Part shown: in pieces, positions 1 through 11,732 of the stretch
Position numbering within the stretch: the stretch's first letter is position 1
Layout: every line of letters starts with the position of its first letter
Assembly: GCF_026168515.1 (NCBI RefSeq)
Contig: NZ_CP093443.1
Coordinates: forward strand, 1,116,001-1,180,000
Source of the DNA: Brevibacterium spongiae
Lineage (GTDB): Bacteria > Actinomycetota > Actinomycetes > Actinomycetales > Brevibacteriaceae
Length of the DNA: 64,000 bases
Reading direction: 5' to 3'
The notes under the pieces: generated by a model
The model's database searches: none
Seen by the model: the letters and a program-made list of their open reading frames with translations, nothing else
What the model was told of the DNA's origin: nothing
Program-made: the position numbers and the translations under genes

Positions 1-548
1 CCGTGGTCGAAGCGTTCGAAGGCGAGGAGGCGGCCGTCACCGGATTCGTAGTCGACATAGTCGACCCCGCCCTTCTCGTTGAGTCCCGTGGTGCCTTCGG
101 ACCGGTAGGAGGCGGTGCCGTGCTCGACGAGATCGAAGTCGGTGCCGTCGATGGTGATCGTCCGGGCCTTCGGTTCGATGTCGAGCTCGGGCCGGTCGCG
201 CCAGCGGGAGATCTGCACATCGGGGTCGCGTTCGACGGTCAGCCACATGCGGGTCGCCGAGGCATCGGCCTGGAAGAAGTGCTCGGCCCAGTCGTAGCCG
301 CCCTCGGAGATGCGCAGGGTGCCGCGGACGAAGAACTTCTCATTGCCGAATTCGAGGAGGTCGCCTGCCTTGATCGACTCGGGGTCCCCGCCGGTGTTCT
401 GATCAGCGGCGAAGGGGTCCCGCGGGGCCGCCGGTGTGCTGTTCTGCTCCTGGCTGCGAGTCTTCTTCGCGCGGGAGCGGATGACGATCACCGTCACGAG
501 GACGACGATGATGAAGACGAGGACGGCGATGAGGAGTTCTGAAGGCAC
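1..548 (-). CDS. DUF4178 domain membrane protein, partial (3' end outside the window)
   Basis: I read this by translating the minus strand from a GTG at 548; the frame stays open to the window edge (about 182 codons). Residues 1-22 form one hydrophobic segment (LLIAVLVFIIVVLVTVIVI) followed by a basic stop-transfer run (RSRAKK), so a single-pass inner-membrane protein with the bulk in the cytoplasm is likely. After a short linker comes a beta-rich domain with GDLLEFGNEKFFVRGTLRI and later LTVERDPDVQISRW, which resembles the DUF4178 family; that family assignment is from memory. A second in-frame GTG lies at 584. Function is unknown; DUF4178 proteins are often encoded near small membrane proteins of the DUF350/YjfL type, which would lie outside the window. 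Confidence 0.6.
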   Translation of the reverse strand, partial: MPSELLIAVLVFIIVVLVTVIVIRSRAKKTRSQEQNSTPAAPRDPFAADQNTGGDPESIKAGDLLEFGNEKFFVRGTLRISEGGYDWAEHFFQADASATRMWLTVERDPDVQISRWRDRPELDIEPKARTITIDGTDFDLVEHGTASYRSEGTTGLNEKGGVDYVDYESGDGRLLAFERFDH

Positions 549-594
549 AGCGGTCAGCTTCGATTCGGTGGCCGGACGGGTCACATCCCACTGT

Positions 595-684
595 AATCGA
601 CTCAGCGTGAATCGACTCAGCGCTGGTCGACTCGACGCTCATCGATTCGACGCGAATCGATTCGACGCGAATCGACTCGACCTT
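595..684. repeat. six 15-bp tandem repeats, consensus AATCGAYTCGACGCG
   Basis: Six consecutive 15-base units start at 595, 610, 625, 640, 655 and 670. The unit is built around TCGAYTCGA, itself nearly palindromic. The four rightmost units encode the C-terminal pentapeptides of the acetyltransferase on the minus strand, while the leftmost units lie beyond its stop codon at 617-619. A length of 15 keeps the reading frame, so unit gain or loss would only lengthen or shorten the tail. Confidence 0.9.
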
Positions 685-1684
685 CCAGGGCGGTCATCGT
701 ATCGACGACCTCGAAGCCGAGATCCCGGTTGAGGGCGAGCATCGGGCCGTTGTTCGTCGCCGTGTACGTCTGCACCCATCTCGCCGAGGCGGTCGCCTCC
801 ACGGCCGGCAGCTGCCGGAGGTTCGCGACCTTGAGGGCCCGTCCGATACCCCGGCCCCGATAGGTGCGGTCGACGAGCGTGTCCTCCTGGATGACGATCT
901 GCGGGTCGTCGACCGAAACCATGATCTCCGTATAGCCGACGGCGAGGTCGCCGACATGCGCCATCGAACTGACCAGGACCCACCCCTGCTCGTCCATCCG
1001 CTCTTCGTGGCTGCGGATGGCGGCGGTGCCGGCATGGCTGACGACGCGGGTGAGGTCGCCCAAGGGCACGTCTTCGTCCATCTGCTCCCGCAGCCGGGTC
1101 CAGTCCTCGAGGATGTCCTCCGGACAGCCTCCGATCCAGGACGTGACCGAGAAGTCCGGGTCCTCCTTGACCACCGGCACCGTCGTCGAGGCCCCGGAGT
1201 CCTTGTACCGGTTCGCATCGGCGTCGAGATAGGCGGGCAGGTCGAGCAGCAGCCGGTGCTCTTCATTGCCGATGCGCATGCCCCGCGATCGGGCGAAAGC
1301 GACGCCGGCGGCGCAGTATGTTTCGGTCTGCACGATCGCCGAGGTCCGGTCACGGTCGGTCAGGATCTGCTCGACCGCCTCGGCGAGGGCCGCGCCGCAG
1401 CCGCGGCGACGGTGGTCCGGCAGGACACCGAGTTCGACATCGGCGGGGGAGTCGACGGTGAGGTTGACCTCGGCACCGCAGATCGCCTCATCGCCGAGGC
1501 GGCCGATGAGCGCGATGTCCTCCTTGCCGGTGCGCGGGGTTGCGAACTGAGTCAGCGTGGCCTCGGGACTGCGCCACCACGTCGCCGTGCGATCGGCGGT
1601 ATAGGCGGTGCGCATGACCTCGTTCCACGCCAGCAGATCGTGCTCATCGGCGGGATCGATGCGTGTGATCCGAATCTCGGTCAT
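617..1684 (-). CDS. GNAT family N-acetyltransferase with two acetyltransferase domains and a repeat-encoded tail
   Basis: This 355-residue protein has two tandem GNAT folds. The first half carries the acetyl-CoA loop VLPDHRRRGCGAALAEA near residue 90, and the second half carries RTYRGRGIGRALKVANLR near residue 270. Such double-GNAT proteins are common in actinobacteria and acetylate small amines or antibiotics; the substrate cannot be told here. The ATG start at 1684 has no strong ribosome binding site. The last 20 residues are a degenerate pentapeptide repeat (RVDSR / RRIDS / RRIDE / RRVDQ) encoded by a 15-bp tandem DNA repeat that runs past the stop codon, so the tail is probably a recent extension and not part of the fold. 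Confidence 0.85.
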   Translation of the reverse strand: MTEIRITRIDPADEHDLLAWNEVMRTAYTADRTATWWRSPEATLTQFATPRTGKEDIALIGRLGDEAICGAEVNLTVDSPADVELGVLPDHRRRGCGAALAEAVEQILTDRDRTSAIVQTETYCAAGVAFARSRGMRIGNEEHRLLLDLPAYLDADANRYKDSGASTTVPVVKEDPDFSVTSWIGGCPEDILEDWTRLREQMDEDVPLGDLTRVVSHAGTAAIRSHEERMDEQGWVLVSSMAHVGDLAVGYTEIMVSVDDPQIVIQEDTLVDRTYRGRGIGRALKVANLRQLPAVEATASARWVQTYTATNNGPMLALNRDLGFEVVDTMTALEGRVDSRRIDSRRIDERRVDQR

Positions 1685-1758
1685 GGATCGAGTCGATCAC
1701 GGGCGGACGGGCTTTTCAAGGAACCAGGCTCGGGTTTTCACGCAACTGGGCGGGGTTG

Positions 1759-1950
1759 TCACCGGCGCGGGTCGTGCGGGTCCTCACCGTCGTCGGGGTT
1801 CTCCGGGGTGTGCGGGTCGTCCTTGGGCAGGCGGGAGCCGATGTGCGCTCCGGGCTTCGTCATCACCCGATAGACGAGGAGCGCACCGCAGCTGAAGACG
1901 ATGATGATGCAGAAGGTGAGGAAGATGACCGCACCGAGTCCGGTCTGCAT
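1759..1950 (-). CDS. small single-pass membrane protein
   Basis: A 63-residue protein begins at the ATG at 1948-1950, whose first base is the last base of the upstream DUF1707 stop codon (TGATG), so the two are probably translationally coupled. Residues 5-27 (LGAVIFLTFCIIIVFSCGALLVYRV) are one membrane span. The rest is a hydrophilic tail rich in Asp, Pro and Glu (DDPHTPENPDDGEDPH). I do not recognise a family. The coupling suggests it works with, or anchors, the DUF1707 protein; that is inference. Confidence 0.7.
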   Translation of the reverse strand: MQTGLGAVIFLTFCIIIVFSCGALLVYRVMTKPGAHIGSRLPKDDPHTPENPDDGEDPHDPRR

Positions 1951-2612
1951 CAGCGAGCCAGCCGACGACGGTCGAAGTAGTTCGCGAAGCGGGCCTTGAA
2001 CGAGCCCATGCCGATCGATCCGCCCACCCGGATGATGGGCTTGCGGCCGGTCGGGACAGCGTTGACCACGGACTTCACGCTGCCCCAGCTCTTCGAGAGT
2101 TCGTCGACGTTGACGGCCCAGTCCTCGGGGATGACGACGGTGACCGAGCCCATGCCGGCAACGATCTCGACCTCGATGGTCTGCAGATCCGTGTCGACCT
2201 CGAGGAAGTTGAGTTCGATGCTCGACATCGACGGCTCGCAGCGGATAAATGGCGGCACTGCCCATTTGGCGCGGCGGACCTCGGACTCCCACCCGGCCTT
2301 GATGACGAGCGGGTCGAAGCGGTCATGACCCATGATCGCCTGGCCGCGCCCGCTCGCCGGAGCAATCGCCGAGGTGGGGCGGAAGCGATCGGACGGCAGT
2401 TCCGTGACGAGGTCGCCCAGCACCTCGTCGAGGTCGATGGGGAACTTCGCGGCCTGGACCTTCTCCATGCGTTCGTCGAGTTCGTCGACGGTGATCCGTC
2501 CGTCCCCGGCGGCCTCGCGCAGGACTTCGATCGCGTCGTCGCGCTCTCTGTGTCCGATGCGGAAGGTCTTCGCGGGGTCGTTCTCGTGCGAACTGGGGTC
2601 GGGGAGGGTCAT
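1950..2612 (-). CDS. DUF1707 (SHOCT-like) domain protein with LiaF-like C-terminal domain
   Basis: I place the start at the ATG at 2610-2612 (MTLPDPSSHEND), giving 220 residues; an upstream TTG-initiated extension is unlikely. Residues about 18-70 match the actinobacterial DUF1707 pattern: IGHRERDDAIEVLREAAGDGRITVDELDERM. The second half (residues 125-210) is a beta-rich segment (ELNFLEVDTDLQTIEVEIVAGMGSVTVVIPEDW...) like the DUF2154/LiaF-type cell-wall-active antibiotic response domain. Members are thought to be membrane-associated regulators or sensors, but none has a firm function. There is no membrane span in this protein; the small protein coupled downstream has one. Confidence 0.8.
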   Translation of the reverse strand: MTLPDPSSHENDPAKTFRIGHRERDDAIEVLREAAGDGRITVDELDERMEKVQAAKFPIDLDEVLGDLVTELPSDRFRPTSAIAPASGRGQAIMGHDRFDPLVIKAGWESEVRRAKWAVPPFIRCEPSMSSIELNFLEVDTDLQTIEVEIVAGMGSVTVVIPEDWAVNVDELSKSWGSVKSVVNAVPTGRKPIIRVGGSIGMGSFKARFANYFDRRRLAR

Positions 2613-2704
2613 ATTCTCTATCGTGCCTGATCGGGTGACGGGCGACAACGGCGGGGCGCCGCCGGGGCACGGGTGGGGCCGTATCTCGTGTCAGTCGTTG
2701 GCAT

Positions 2705-2710
2705 TAGGCT
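2705..2710 (+). promoter_or_regulatory. -10 hexamer TAGGCT of a likely leaderless dnaX transcript
   Basis: TAGGCT ends 7 bases before the GTG start of dnaX at 2718, so transcription should begin at or next to the start codon. No convincing -35 element or Shine-Dalgarno sequence is present, which fits leaderless translation. Confidence 0.55.
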
Positions 2711-2717
2711 AGGGGAC

Positions 2718-5700
2718 GTGTCCACCGCACTGTACAGAAGATACCGCCCAGAGACCTTCGACGAGGTCATCGGTCAAGAGCATGTGACCGATCCGCTGAA
2801 GGCCGCCATCGAACGTGGCCGCATCAACCATGCCTACCTGTTCTCCGGTCCGCGCGGGTGCGGAAAGACCACCTCGGCGCGGATCCTCGCACGGTGCCTC
2901 AACTGTGAGCAGGGACCGACTCCGGTGCCCTGCGGTGAGTGCCCGAGCTGCCGGGATCTGGCGAACGGCGGGCCCGGTTCGCTCGATGTCGTCGAGATCG
3001 ACGCGGCCAGCCACAACGGCGTCGATGACGCCCGCGATCTGCGTGAGCGTGCGATCTACGCGCCCGCCCGCGATCGGTACAAGGTGTTCATCCTCGACGA
3101 GGCGCACATGGTCACGTCGCAGGGCTTCAACGCTCTGCTCAAGATCGTCGAAGAGCCGCCGCCGCACATCAAGTTCATCTTCGCCACGACCGAGCCGGAG
3201 AAGGTCATCGGCACGATCCGGTCGCGGACCCACCATTATCCCTTCCGCCTGGTGCCGCCTGAGGCCCTGGGCAACTACCTCGAGGATCTGTGCAATCGCG
3301 AGGGAGTGAACGTGGCCAAGGGCGTGCTGCCGCTGGTTGTGCGCGCCGGCGGCGGTTCCGTGCGTGACACCCTGTCGGTGCTCGACCAGCTCATCGCCGG
3401 GTCAGGTCCGGACGGAGTCGATTACGGACGGGCCATCGCGCTGCTCGGCTACACCCCGGATTCGCTGCTGTCCGATATCGTCGATGCCTTCTCCGCCGGC
3501 GATGGTGCCGGGGTCTACCGGGCCGTGGAGCGGGTCATCGAATCCGGCCAGGATCCGAGGCGGTTCGTCGAGGATCTGCTCGAACGCTTCCGCGATCTCA
3601 TCGTCATCAACGCGGCCCCCGAGGCGGCCCATGCCTTCCTGCCCGAAGTGCCGCCGGACCGTTTGGAGCGTTTGACCCTGCAAGCCGCGGGCTTCGGTCA
3701 GGGCGAGCTCTCCCGTGCCGCAGACCTGCTCAATGTGGGCCTGACCGAGATGTCGGGAGCGACGTCGCCGCGGCTGCAGCTCGAACTCATGTGCGCGCGC
3801 ATCCTGCTGCCCGGTTCCGGCCGCAGCCGTGACGCAGTGCTCAGCCGCGTCGAGCGGATGGAACGCCGCATCGGCATGTCCGCCACCGGTGTCGCCGCGA
3901 ACGTGCCGCCGGCACAGGCTCCCGAACAGGGGCAGGCGCCTGGACAGGGGCAGGGCTCCGGGCAGGCACAGGCTGGACAGGGACAGGCTGGACAGGGACA
4001 GGCGCCTGATCACGGTAAGGTCGCCGATTCGCGCCAGGCACCGGACCCCGCTGCAGGTGGCGCCCCCACAGGACGAAGCGGCGGTGCCGCAGCGGCGAAC
4101 GCACCTGCGGGATCAGCACAGTCGGGCGATCATGATGATCTCGACGACATCGCAGCCATGGCCGTCGCCGCCGAATCGATGCTCAATGCGCCCGCCGAAC
4201 AGCCGCAGACGGGCGAACCACCGCAGCCGGCAGAGCCTTCGCCGGCGAACGCCGCAGAACCATCGCCGCGCATGCCGGATCCGGCCTCCGAACAGACGCC
4301 TGCACCGGAGTCTGCTCCGACGTCCGAGCGGGAGCCTATTCGCGGGCCTGAGCCGACGCCTGCTCAGGAGCCCGCCAGCCAGCAGCCAGGACCGAACACG
4401 CAACCCGCCGAGTCTGACGCGCAGCCCACCGAGGTCGGGCAGGCTGGGCCACGCGACCAGAACGCAGCCGCACCGACGACTCCGCAGAGGAACGACGCAC
4501 CGCGGGCTGAGCGCAGCTCGATGCACGAACAGTCGACGTCCGCGCCGCAGGCTCCCGAGACTCGGCGTGAGCAGTCGGGATCTGAACCGGCACGCCAGCA
4601 GCCGGCGTCCGAACCTGCGCGCGAGCAGTCGCCCCCCGAAGCCGCCTCGGTGGCAGGTCCCGGCGATATCGGCGGAGAGATCGAAGCCATCCGCCGCGCA
4701 TGGCCGAGCATCCTCGCCGCAGTCGAAAAACGCAGCCGCCTGACACGGGCGATCATCGCCGCCAACGCGATCCCGCAGTCATTCTCCGAAGGCACCGTCT
4801 ACCTCGGCTTCAACAACCCCGGCTCAGTCCAGGGCTTCCAGCAGCGCGATCATGCAGCGAAGCTGGCCGCAGCCATCAACGATGTGCTCGGCATTCAGGC
4901 CCGCATCGACATCGGCGATGTCGGCCGCATCGGCGGAAACGCCGCGGGCGGAAACCCCCAGGGGAAGGGAGCTTCGGCCCCACCCATGAACGACGGGGGA
5001 GGAAACCACGGCCCGGCCCCGAGCCAACGGCGACCCACCCCGCAGGAAGTGGCCGCAGTCGTCGGCACCCGTGAAGTCGACAAACCCCAGGTCGACCACG
5101 AGAAATTCTGGGAACCCAGCGGACCCACCCAAGGCCCCTGGTCCTCCGACGACGAGGAGGGAGACCAGCCTGGCCCTCCCAACCAACCGACGACTGAGAA
5201 CGGGCACTCCGACCACCCTGACCAGGGACACACAGCAGAGCCGCCTGCACCGGCGTCAACCGGTGCAGACCGGGACGACGAACCCACCCCGCACGGGGAC
5301 GTAGTCGAGTCCACCCCCAGCGGTGACGCTGCCGAGCCGGAACCCCAGGCCGAACCGGTGGCAGCGACCGAGCCGGAGGCAGCGACCGCCGGGCCGGGAT
5401 CGGAGTCCACCAGCGACGGTCCCGAACCAGGATCGCCGAACGACGCATCCGCATCGGAGGCTGCGACCCCTGAGATCGTCGTCCCCGACCTCTCCGACGA
5501 TGATTTCTTCGGCGCACCTGCCGACGAGGCACCTGATTCGGCAGGAGACACCGGCAGATCCGAAGCTCCGCGTCCCTCCTTTGCGACCGAGCATGCTTCT
5601 GAACCCGATGACCAGCAGGTGTCGTCAGGTGACCAGGGTTCTCCGTCGGGAGCACGTGAACAATCGGCAGGCGATGACTATGCGCCGATGGAATACGTCG

Positions 5701-6238
5701 AACCGCGGTGGGACGAACCGAACTGGAACGACGGCCCCGGACCGCTCAATGACGGTCCCGCCGATGTCGACTCCACCAGCGCTGGCAGCGGAGCCGTCGA
5801 CGTCGGAGCCGTCGTCGTCCCACCGCCCGATGACGACCTCGACTACCCGGACTTCACCGAGACGTCCGACGACTTCGGGACAGGCGCCTCGGCGCCGTCG
5901 GAACACTCTGCTCCGATCTCACCCTCCGGCCCGGGGCAATCGCGGACGAATGATGCGAAGCCCTTCAAATCACGCTTCGCCGCACTCGCGGCGAAACACG
6001 GTGTCACCACGACACCATCGAGCGGATCCGGTTTCGGTTCCTCCGCCCCACCCAACGGCGGCGGCGATGCCGGGCCGGGAAACGCCTCGGTGCCGGTGGA
6101 TTCCTACCCGCAGAACTCGGGACCGGACGAGGACTACTATGATCCGGAAACGGACCTCGACGTCTCCGAGGCACCCCAGATCGGCGTCGACGTGATCGCA
6201 CGCGTCCTCGGCGGCGAAATCATCGATGAAAGAGAAGT

Positions 6239-6242
<4 letters not shown>
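2718..6242 (+). CDS. dnaX: DNA polymerase III subunit gamma/tau with very long disordered tail
   Basis: DnaX is the clamp-loader ATPase of the replicative polymerase. The GTG at 2718 starts [20 protein letters not shown], the usual N-terminus. The Walker A loop GPRGCGKTT is at residues 44-52, the zinc module uses C63, C72, C75 and C78, and the DEAH box lies in [15 protein letters not shown]. The clamp-loader core and collar end near residue 390. About 780 further residues follow, poor in order and rich in Pro, Ala, Gln, Glu and Asp. They are interrupted by one folded-looking segment around residues 650-735 ([19 protein letters not shown]..., then [14 protein letters not shown]), probably the tau polymerase-contact domain. 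At 1174 residues it is far longer than most DnaX proteins. Its TGA overlaps the recR ATG by four bases. Confidence 0.96.
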
Positions 6243-6844
<602 letters not shown>

Positions 6845-7173
6845 CCGCCTCGGCGAAGGGTGCGATCCGGTGCTCACGGACGCTGGAGTATAACGATTTC
6901 TGAACATGGGCTGAACGGCCGGTGCTCAACCCCGGCCTCGCCCATCAGCGCGCGGGACGACCGGGGTTCGGCTGGTGCGGTGTCAGGCCCGGTCAGAGGG
7001 TGTCTGAATGGCGGTCCGAGGTGAAGCGAAATGACCTACCTCATACAATGGTCGAGGTGCCGGGAGCCCGACACGGCTGAAATCCTGATCGATGCAGCAC
7101 GAGACCTCCATGTTTGGAACCATGGAATCGATCGCCTGGCACGGAACTTATCAGCGATAAGGAAGATACTGCA
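6845..7173. other. intergenic region between recR and lysC
   Basis: This 329-base gap has no convincing gene. An inverted repeat AACCCCGG (6928-6935) / CCGGGGTT (6961-6968) may end the dnaX-recR message. A -10-like TACAAT at 7044-7049 would give lysC a leader of about 115 bases. In that leader TCCATG (7108-7113) and CATGGA (7122-7127) form a short hairpin. I see no long anti-terminator pair, T-box or lysine riboswitch core. Confidence 0.5.
7044..7049 (+). promoter_or_regulatory. candidate -10 element (TACAAT) for lysC-asd
   Basis: TACAAT differs from the TATAAT consensus at one position and sits about 125 bases before the lysC start. There is no clear -35. It is the best promoter candidate in the gap. 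Confidence 0.4.
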
Positions 7174-9548
<2,375 letters not shown>

Positions 9549-9596
9549 GAGACTCAGCTTCTGCCCACCGGCGCTGATCGGTGAGACGCAGCGGCA

Positions 9597-9636
9597 GACG
9601 AACCGCCCGGAAGCAGGTGCTTCCGGGCGGTTCGTC
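9597..9636 (+). terminator. intrinsic terminator after asd
   Basis: A perfect 18-bp stem (arms 9597-9614 and 9619-9636) with an AGGT loop is followed by GTTTCG. It lies about 50 bases after the asd stop codon. Confidence 0.8.
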
Positions 9637-9714
9637 GTTTCGAAAGTGCGTCCGGACACGACGCGTCTGCATCCGCGGGTTCAAAGAGGAGGCGACATAT
9701 AGACGTGTTGCTAT

Positions 9715-9730
9715 ATATAAATATTTATAT
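9715..9730. promoter_or_regulatory. AT-only palindrome before the zinc transporter operon
   Basis: ATATAAATATTTATAT is a perfect 16-bp palindrome inside a 20-base A/T run, very unusual in this GC-rich sequence. It lies 72 bases before the znuA start. It could be both the -10 region and the operator of a metal-responsive repressor (Zur, ArsR/SmtB type), but it does not match a Zur box I can recall. Confidence 0.5.
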
Positions 9731-9801
9731 TAGTGGCGACTGGAGGATCTGAGTATTGTCGGCGATGTTGCACGCACACCATCGCCTCAGAAAGGCCCTT
9801 C

Positions 9802-10845
9802 ATGCCGACTTCCCGCATCGCCCTCACCACCGGAGCCATCGTCGCCTCGACGGCGCTGGTCCTCAGCGGCTGCGGGGGAGGGCAATCCGGTTCCGACTCT
9901 GGACAGCTGCGGGTCGTGACCTCGACGAACGTCTATGCCGATATCGTCTCCCAGGTCGCCGGAGACCTCGCGGACGTCACCCCGATCATCGACGATCCGA
10001 ACCAGGACCCGCACTCGTACGAGGCCACCACTCAGGACCGCCTCAAACTCTCCAAGGCCGACCTCGTCGTCGAGAACGGCGGCGGCTACGACGCATTCAT
10101 GACCACGATGCTCGAAGCCTCGGGCGCTGAGGTCGAGACCATCGACGCGGTGGCGATCTCCGGACTGCCCGGTTCCGAAGACCTCGGCAACGAGCCCCAC
10201 GACCACAGCCACGGCGAAGGCCACGAAGACGAAGAAGCCCACGGCGGCGGACACACCCACGACGAAGAGGACCACGCTGACGAAGGTCACGACCACTCCG
10301 AAGAGGGCCACGACCATGATCATGGTTCGTTCAACGAACATCTCTGGTACTCGGTGCCGACGATGACGAAACTCGTCGCCGAAGTGGAGCGCCACCTCGG
10401 CGAGGCCCTTCCCGAGCACAAGGACGAGTTCGCGGCCAATGCGAAGGCCTACACTTCCGAACTCGATGGGCTGCAGAAGACCATCGATGCGGTGAAGAAG
10501 GACCACGGCGGTGAGAAGGTCGCGGCGACCGAAACCGTGCCGCTGTGGCTGTTCGACGATATGGGGCTGGAGAACATCACGTCCGAGGAGTTCCTCGCCG
10601 CCGTCGAAGAGGGCAACGACGTGCCGCCGTTGGTGCTCAAGGCCGCGGAGAAGCAGATCTCCGAGGGGAAGGCCGTGCTGCTTGGATACAATACTCAAGC
10701 GGCCGGTCCGCAGGCGGAAGCGCTCAAGGCCACGGCCGAGAAGTCCGATGTTCCGATCATCGACCTCGGTGAGACCATGCCGGACGGTGAGCACTACTCG
10801 GATTGGATGGGCGACTACATCACCGACATCTCCACAGCACTCTAA
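9802..10845 (+). CDS. znuA: zinc ABC transporter substrate-binding lipoprotein
   Basis: This is the extracytoplasmic metal-binding component of an ABC importer. I start at the ATG at 9802, eight bases after AAAGG, giving 347 residues. A signal peptide with lipobox LVLSGC puts the lipidated cysteine at C24. A loop at residues 132-175 is packed with His, Asp and Glu (HDHSHGEGHEDEEAHGGGH...), the hallmark of zinc- rather than manganese-binding members of the cluster A-I family. Further ligand motifs are DPHSYEATTQD and NEHLWYSVPT. It is first in an operon with the ATPase and permease. Confidence 0.92.
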   Translation: MPTSRIALTTGAIVASTALVLSGCGGGQSGSDSGQLRVVTSTNVYADIVSQVAGDLADVTPIIDDPNQDPHSYEATTQDRLKLSKADLVVENGGGYDAFMTTMLEASGAEVETIDAVAISGLPGSEDLGNEPHDHSHGEGHEDEEAHGGGHTHDEEDHADEGHDHSEEGHDHDHGSFNEHLWYSVPTMTKLVAEVERHLGEALPEHKDEFAANAKAYTSELDGLQKTIDAVKKDHGGEKVAATETVPLWLFDDMGLENITSEEFLAAVEEGNDVPPLVLKAAEKQISEGKAVLLGYNTQAAGPQAEALKATAEKSDVPIIDLGETMPDGEHYSDWMGDYITDISTAL

Positions 10846-10862
10846 GGACACAAGCACTGACT

Positions 10863-11732
10863 ATGGCCAAAGAATCCGACGCTTCCGCGCAGGCGACGAC
10901 CCGGGAGCCGGTGATTCGCCTGCGCGATGCCGAACTGCGGTTCGGTCCGCGCGTGCTGTGGCACGACCTCGACCTCGATGTCGCGCCGGGGGAGTTCATC
11001 GCCGTGCTCGGGCCCAACGGCACCGGCAAGACCTCACTGCTCAAGGTGCTGCTGGGGCAGAACTCGCTGTCGTCGGGCACCGCCGAGGTGGACGGACAGC
11101 CCGTGCATTCGGGCAATCCCGCCATCGGCTACATCCCCCAGCAGCGCGGAATCGACCCGCACACCCCGATGCGCGGCCGCGACCTCGTGCGCATGGGCAT
11201 CGACGGCCACAAATGGGGGATGGGCCTGTTCTCTCGGGGGCGGCGGAAGAAAGTCGATGAACTCCTCGCCGCCGTCGGCGCCTCCGGCTATGCCGATGCC
11301 CCCGCCGGCACCGTCTCCGGCGGTGAGCTGCAGCGCCTGCGGGTGGCGCAGTCGCTGGCCAACGACCCATCAGTGCTGCTGTGCGACGAACCGCTGCTGT
11401 CCTTGGATCTGCACCACCAGAAGGTCGTCGCGGCGCTGCTCAACGAGCAGAGACTCAGGCGCGACACCGCGGTCGTCTTCGTCACCCACGAGATCAACCC
11501 GATCCTGCCGTATGTCGACCGCGTCCTCTACATCGTCGGGGGACACTTCCTCGTCGGCACTCCGGAAGAGGTGATGACCACAGAATCGCTGTCCCGACTC
11601 TACGGGTCCCCGGTCGACGTGGTCAGGATCGGTGGTCGCCTCGTCGTCGTCGGCGGCGAAGAGGAATGCGTCGACCATCACGACCTGCCCGATGACTCCG
11701 TCGACATCGACGGGACGGTGGTGAACCGATGA
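10863..11732 (+). CDS. znuC: zinc ABC transporter ATP-binding protein
   Basis: This cytoplasmic ATPase powers the importer. The ATG at 10863 gives 289 residues. Walker A is GPNGTGKTS near residue 50, the ABC signature is VSGGELQRLRVA near residue 154, and Walker B is SVLLCDEPLLSLD, followed by the switch His in VFVTHE. It lies 17 bases after znuA and overlaps the permease by ATGA. A poorly conserved C-terminal extension of about 40 residues (VDVVRIGGRLVVVGGEEECVDHHD...) follows the ATPase domain and contains a Cys and two adjacent His residues that might sense metal; that is speculation. Confidence 0.93.
   Translation: MAKESDASAQATTREPVIRLRDAELRFGPRVLWHDLDLDVAPGEFIAVLGPNGTGKTSLLKVLLGQNSLSSGTAEVDGQPVHSGNPAIGYIPQQRGIDPHTPMRGRDLVRMGIDGHKWGMGLFSRGRRKKVDELLAAVGASGYADAPAGTVSGGELQRLRVAQSLANDPSVLLCDEPLLSLDLHHQKVVAALLNEQRLRRDTAVVFVTHEINPILPYVDRVLYIVGGHFLVGTPEEVMTTESLSRLYGSPVDVVRIGGRLVVVGGEEECVDHHDLPDDSVDIDGTVVNR

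Noticed and set aside
2613..2717. Search for the 4.5S signal recognition particle RNA, which lies near dnaX in some bacteria
   Set aside because: The conserved GGTCAGG...GGAAG core is absent from this gap, so no RNA gene is called.
6845..7173. Possible lysine riboswitch or T-box leader before lysC
   Set aside because: The leader is short and I could not find a conserved aptamer core, T-box sequence or terminator/anti-terminator pair.
9787..10857. 356-codon minus-strand frame opposite znuA
   Set aside because: It is complementary to the lipoprotein gene with its lipobox and histidine-rich loop; the valine-rich stretches are simply the antisense of Asp/His codons.
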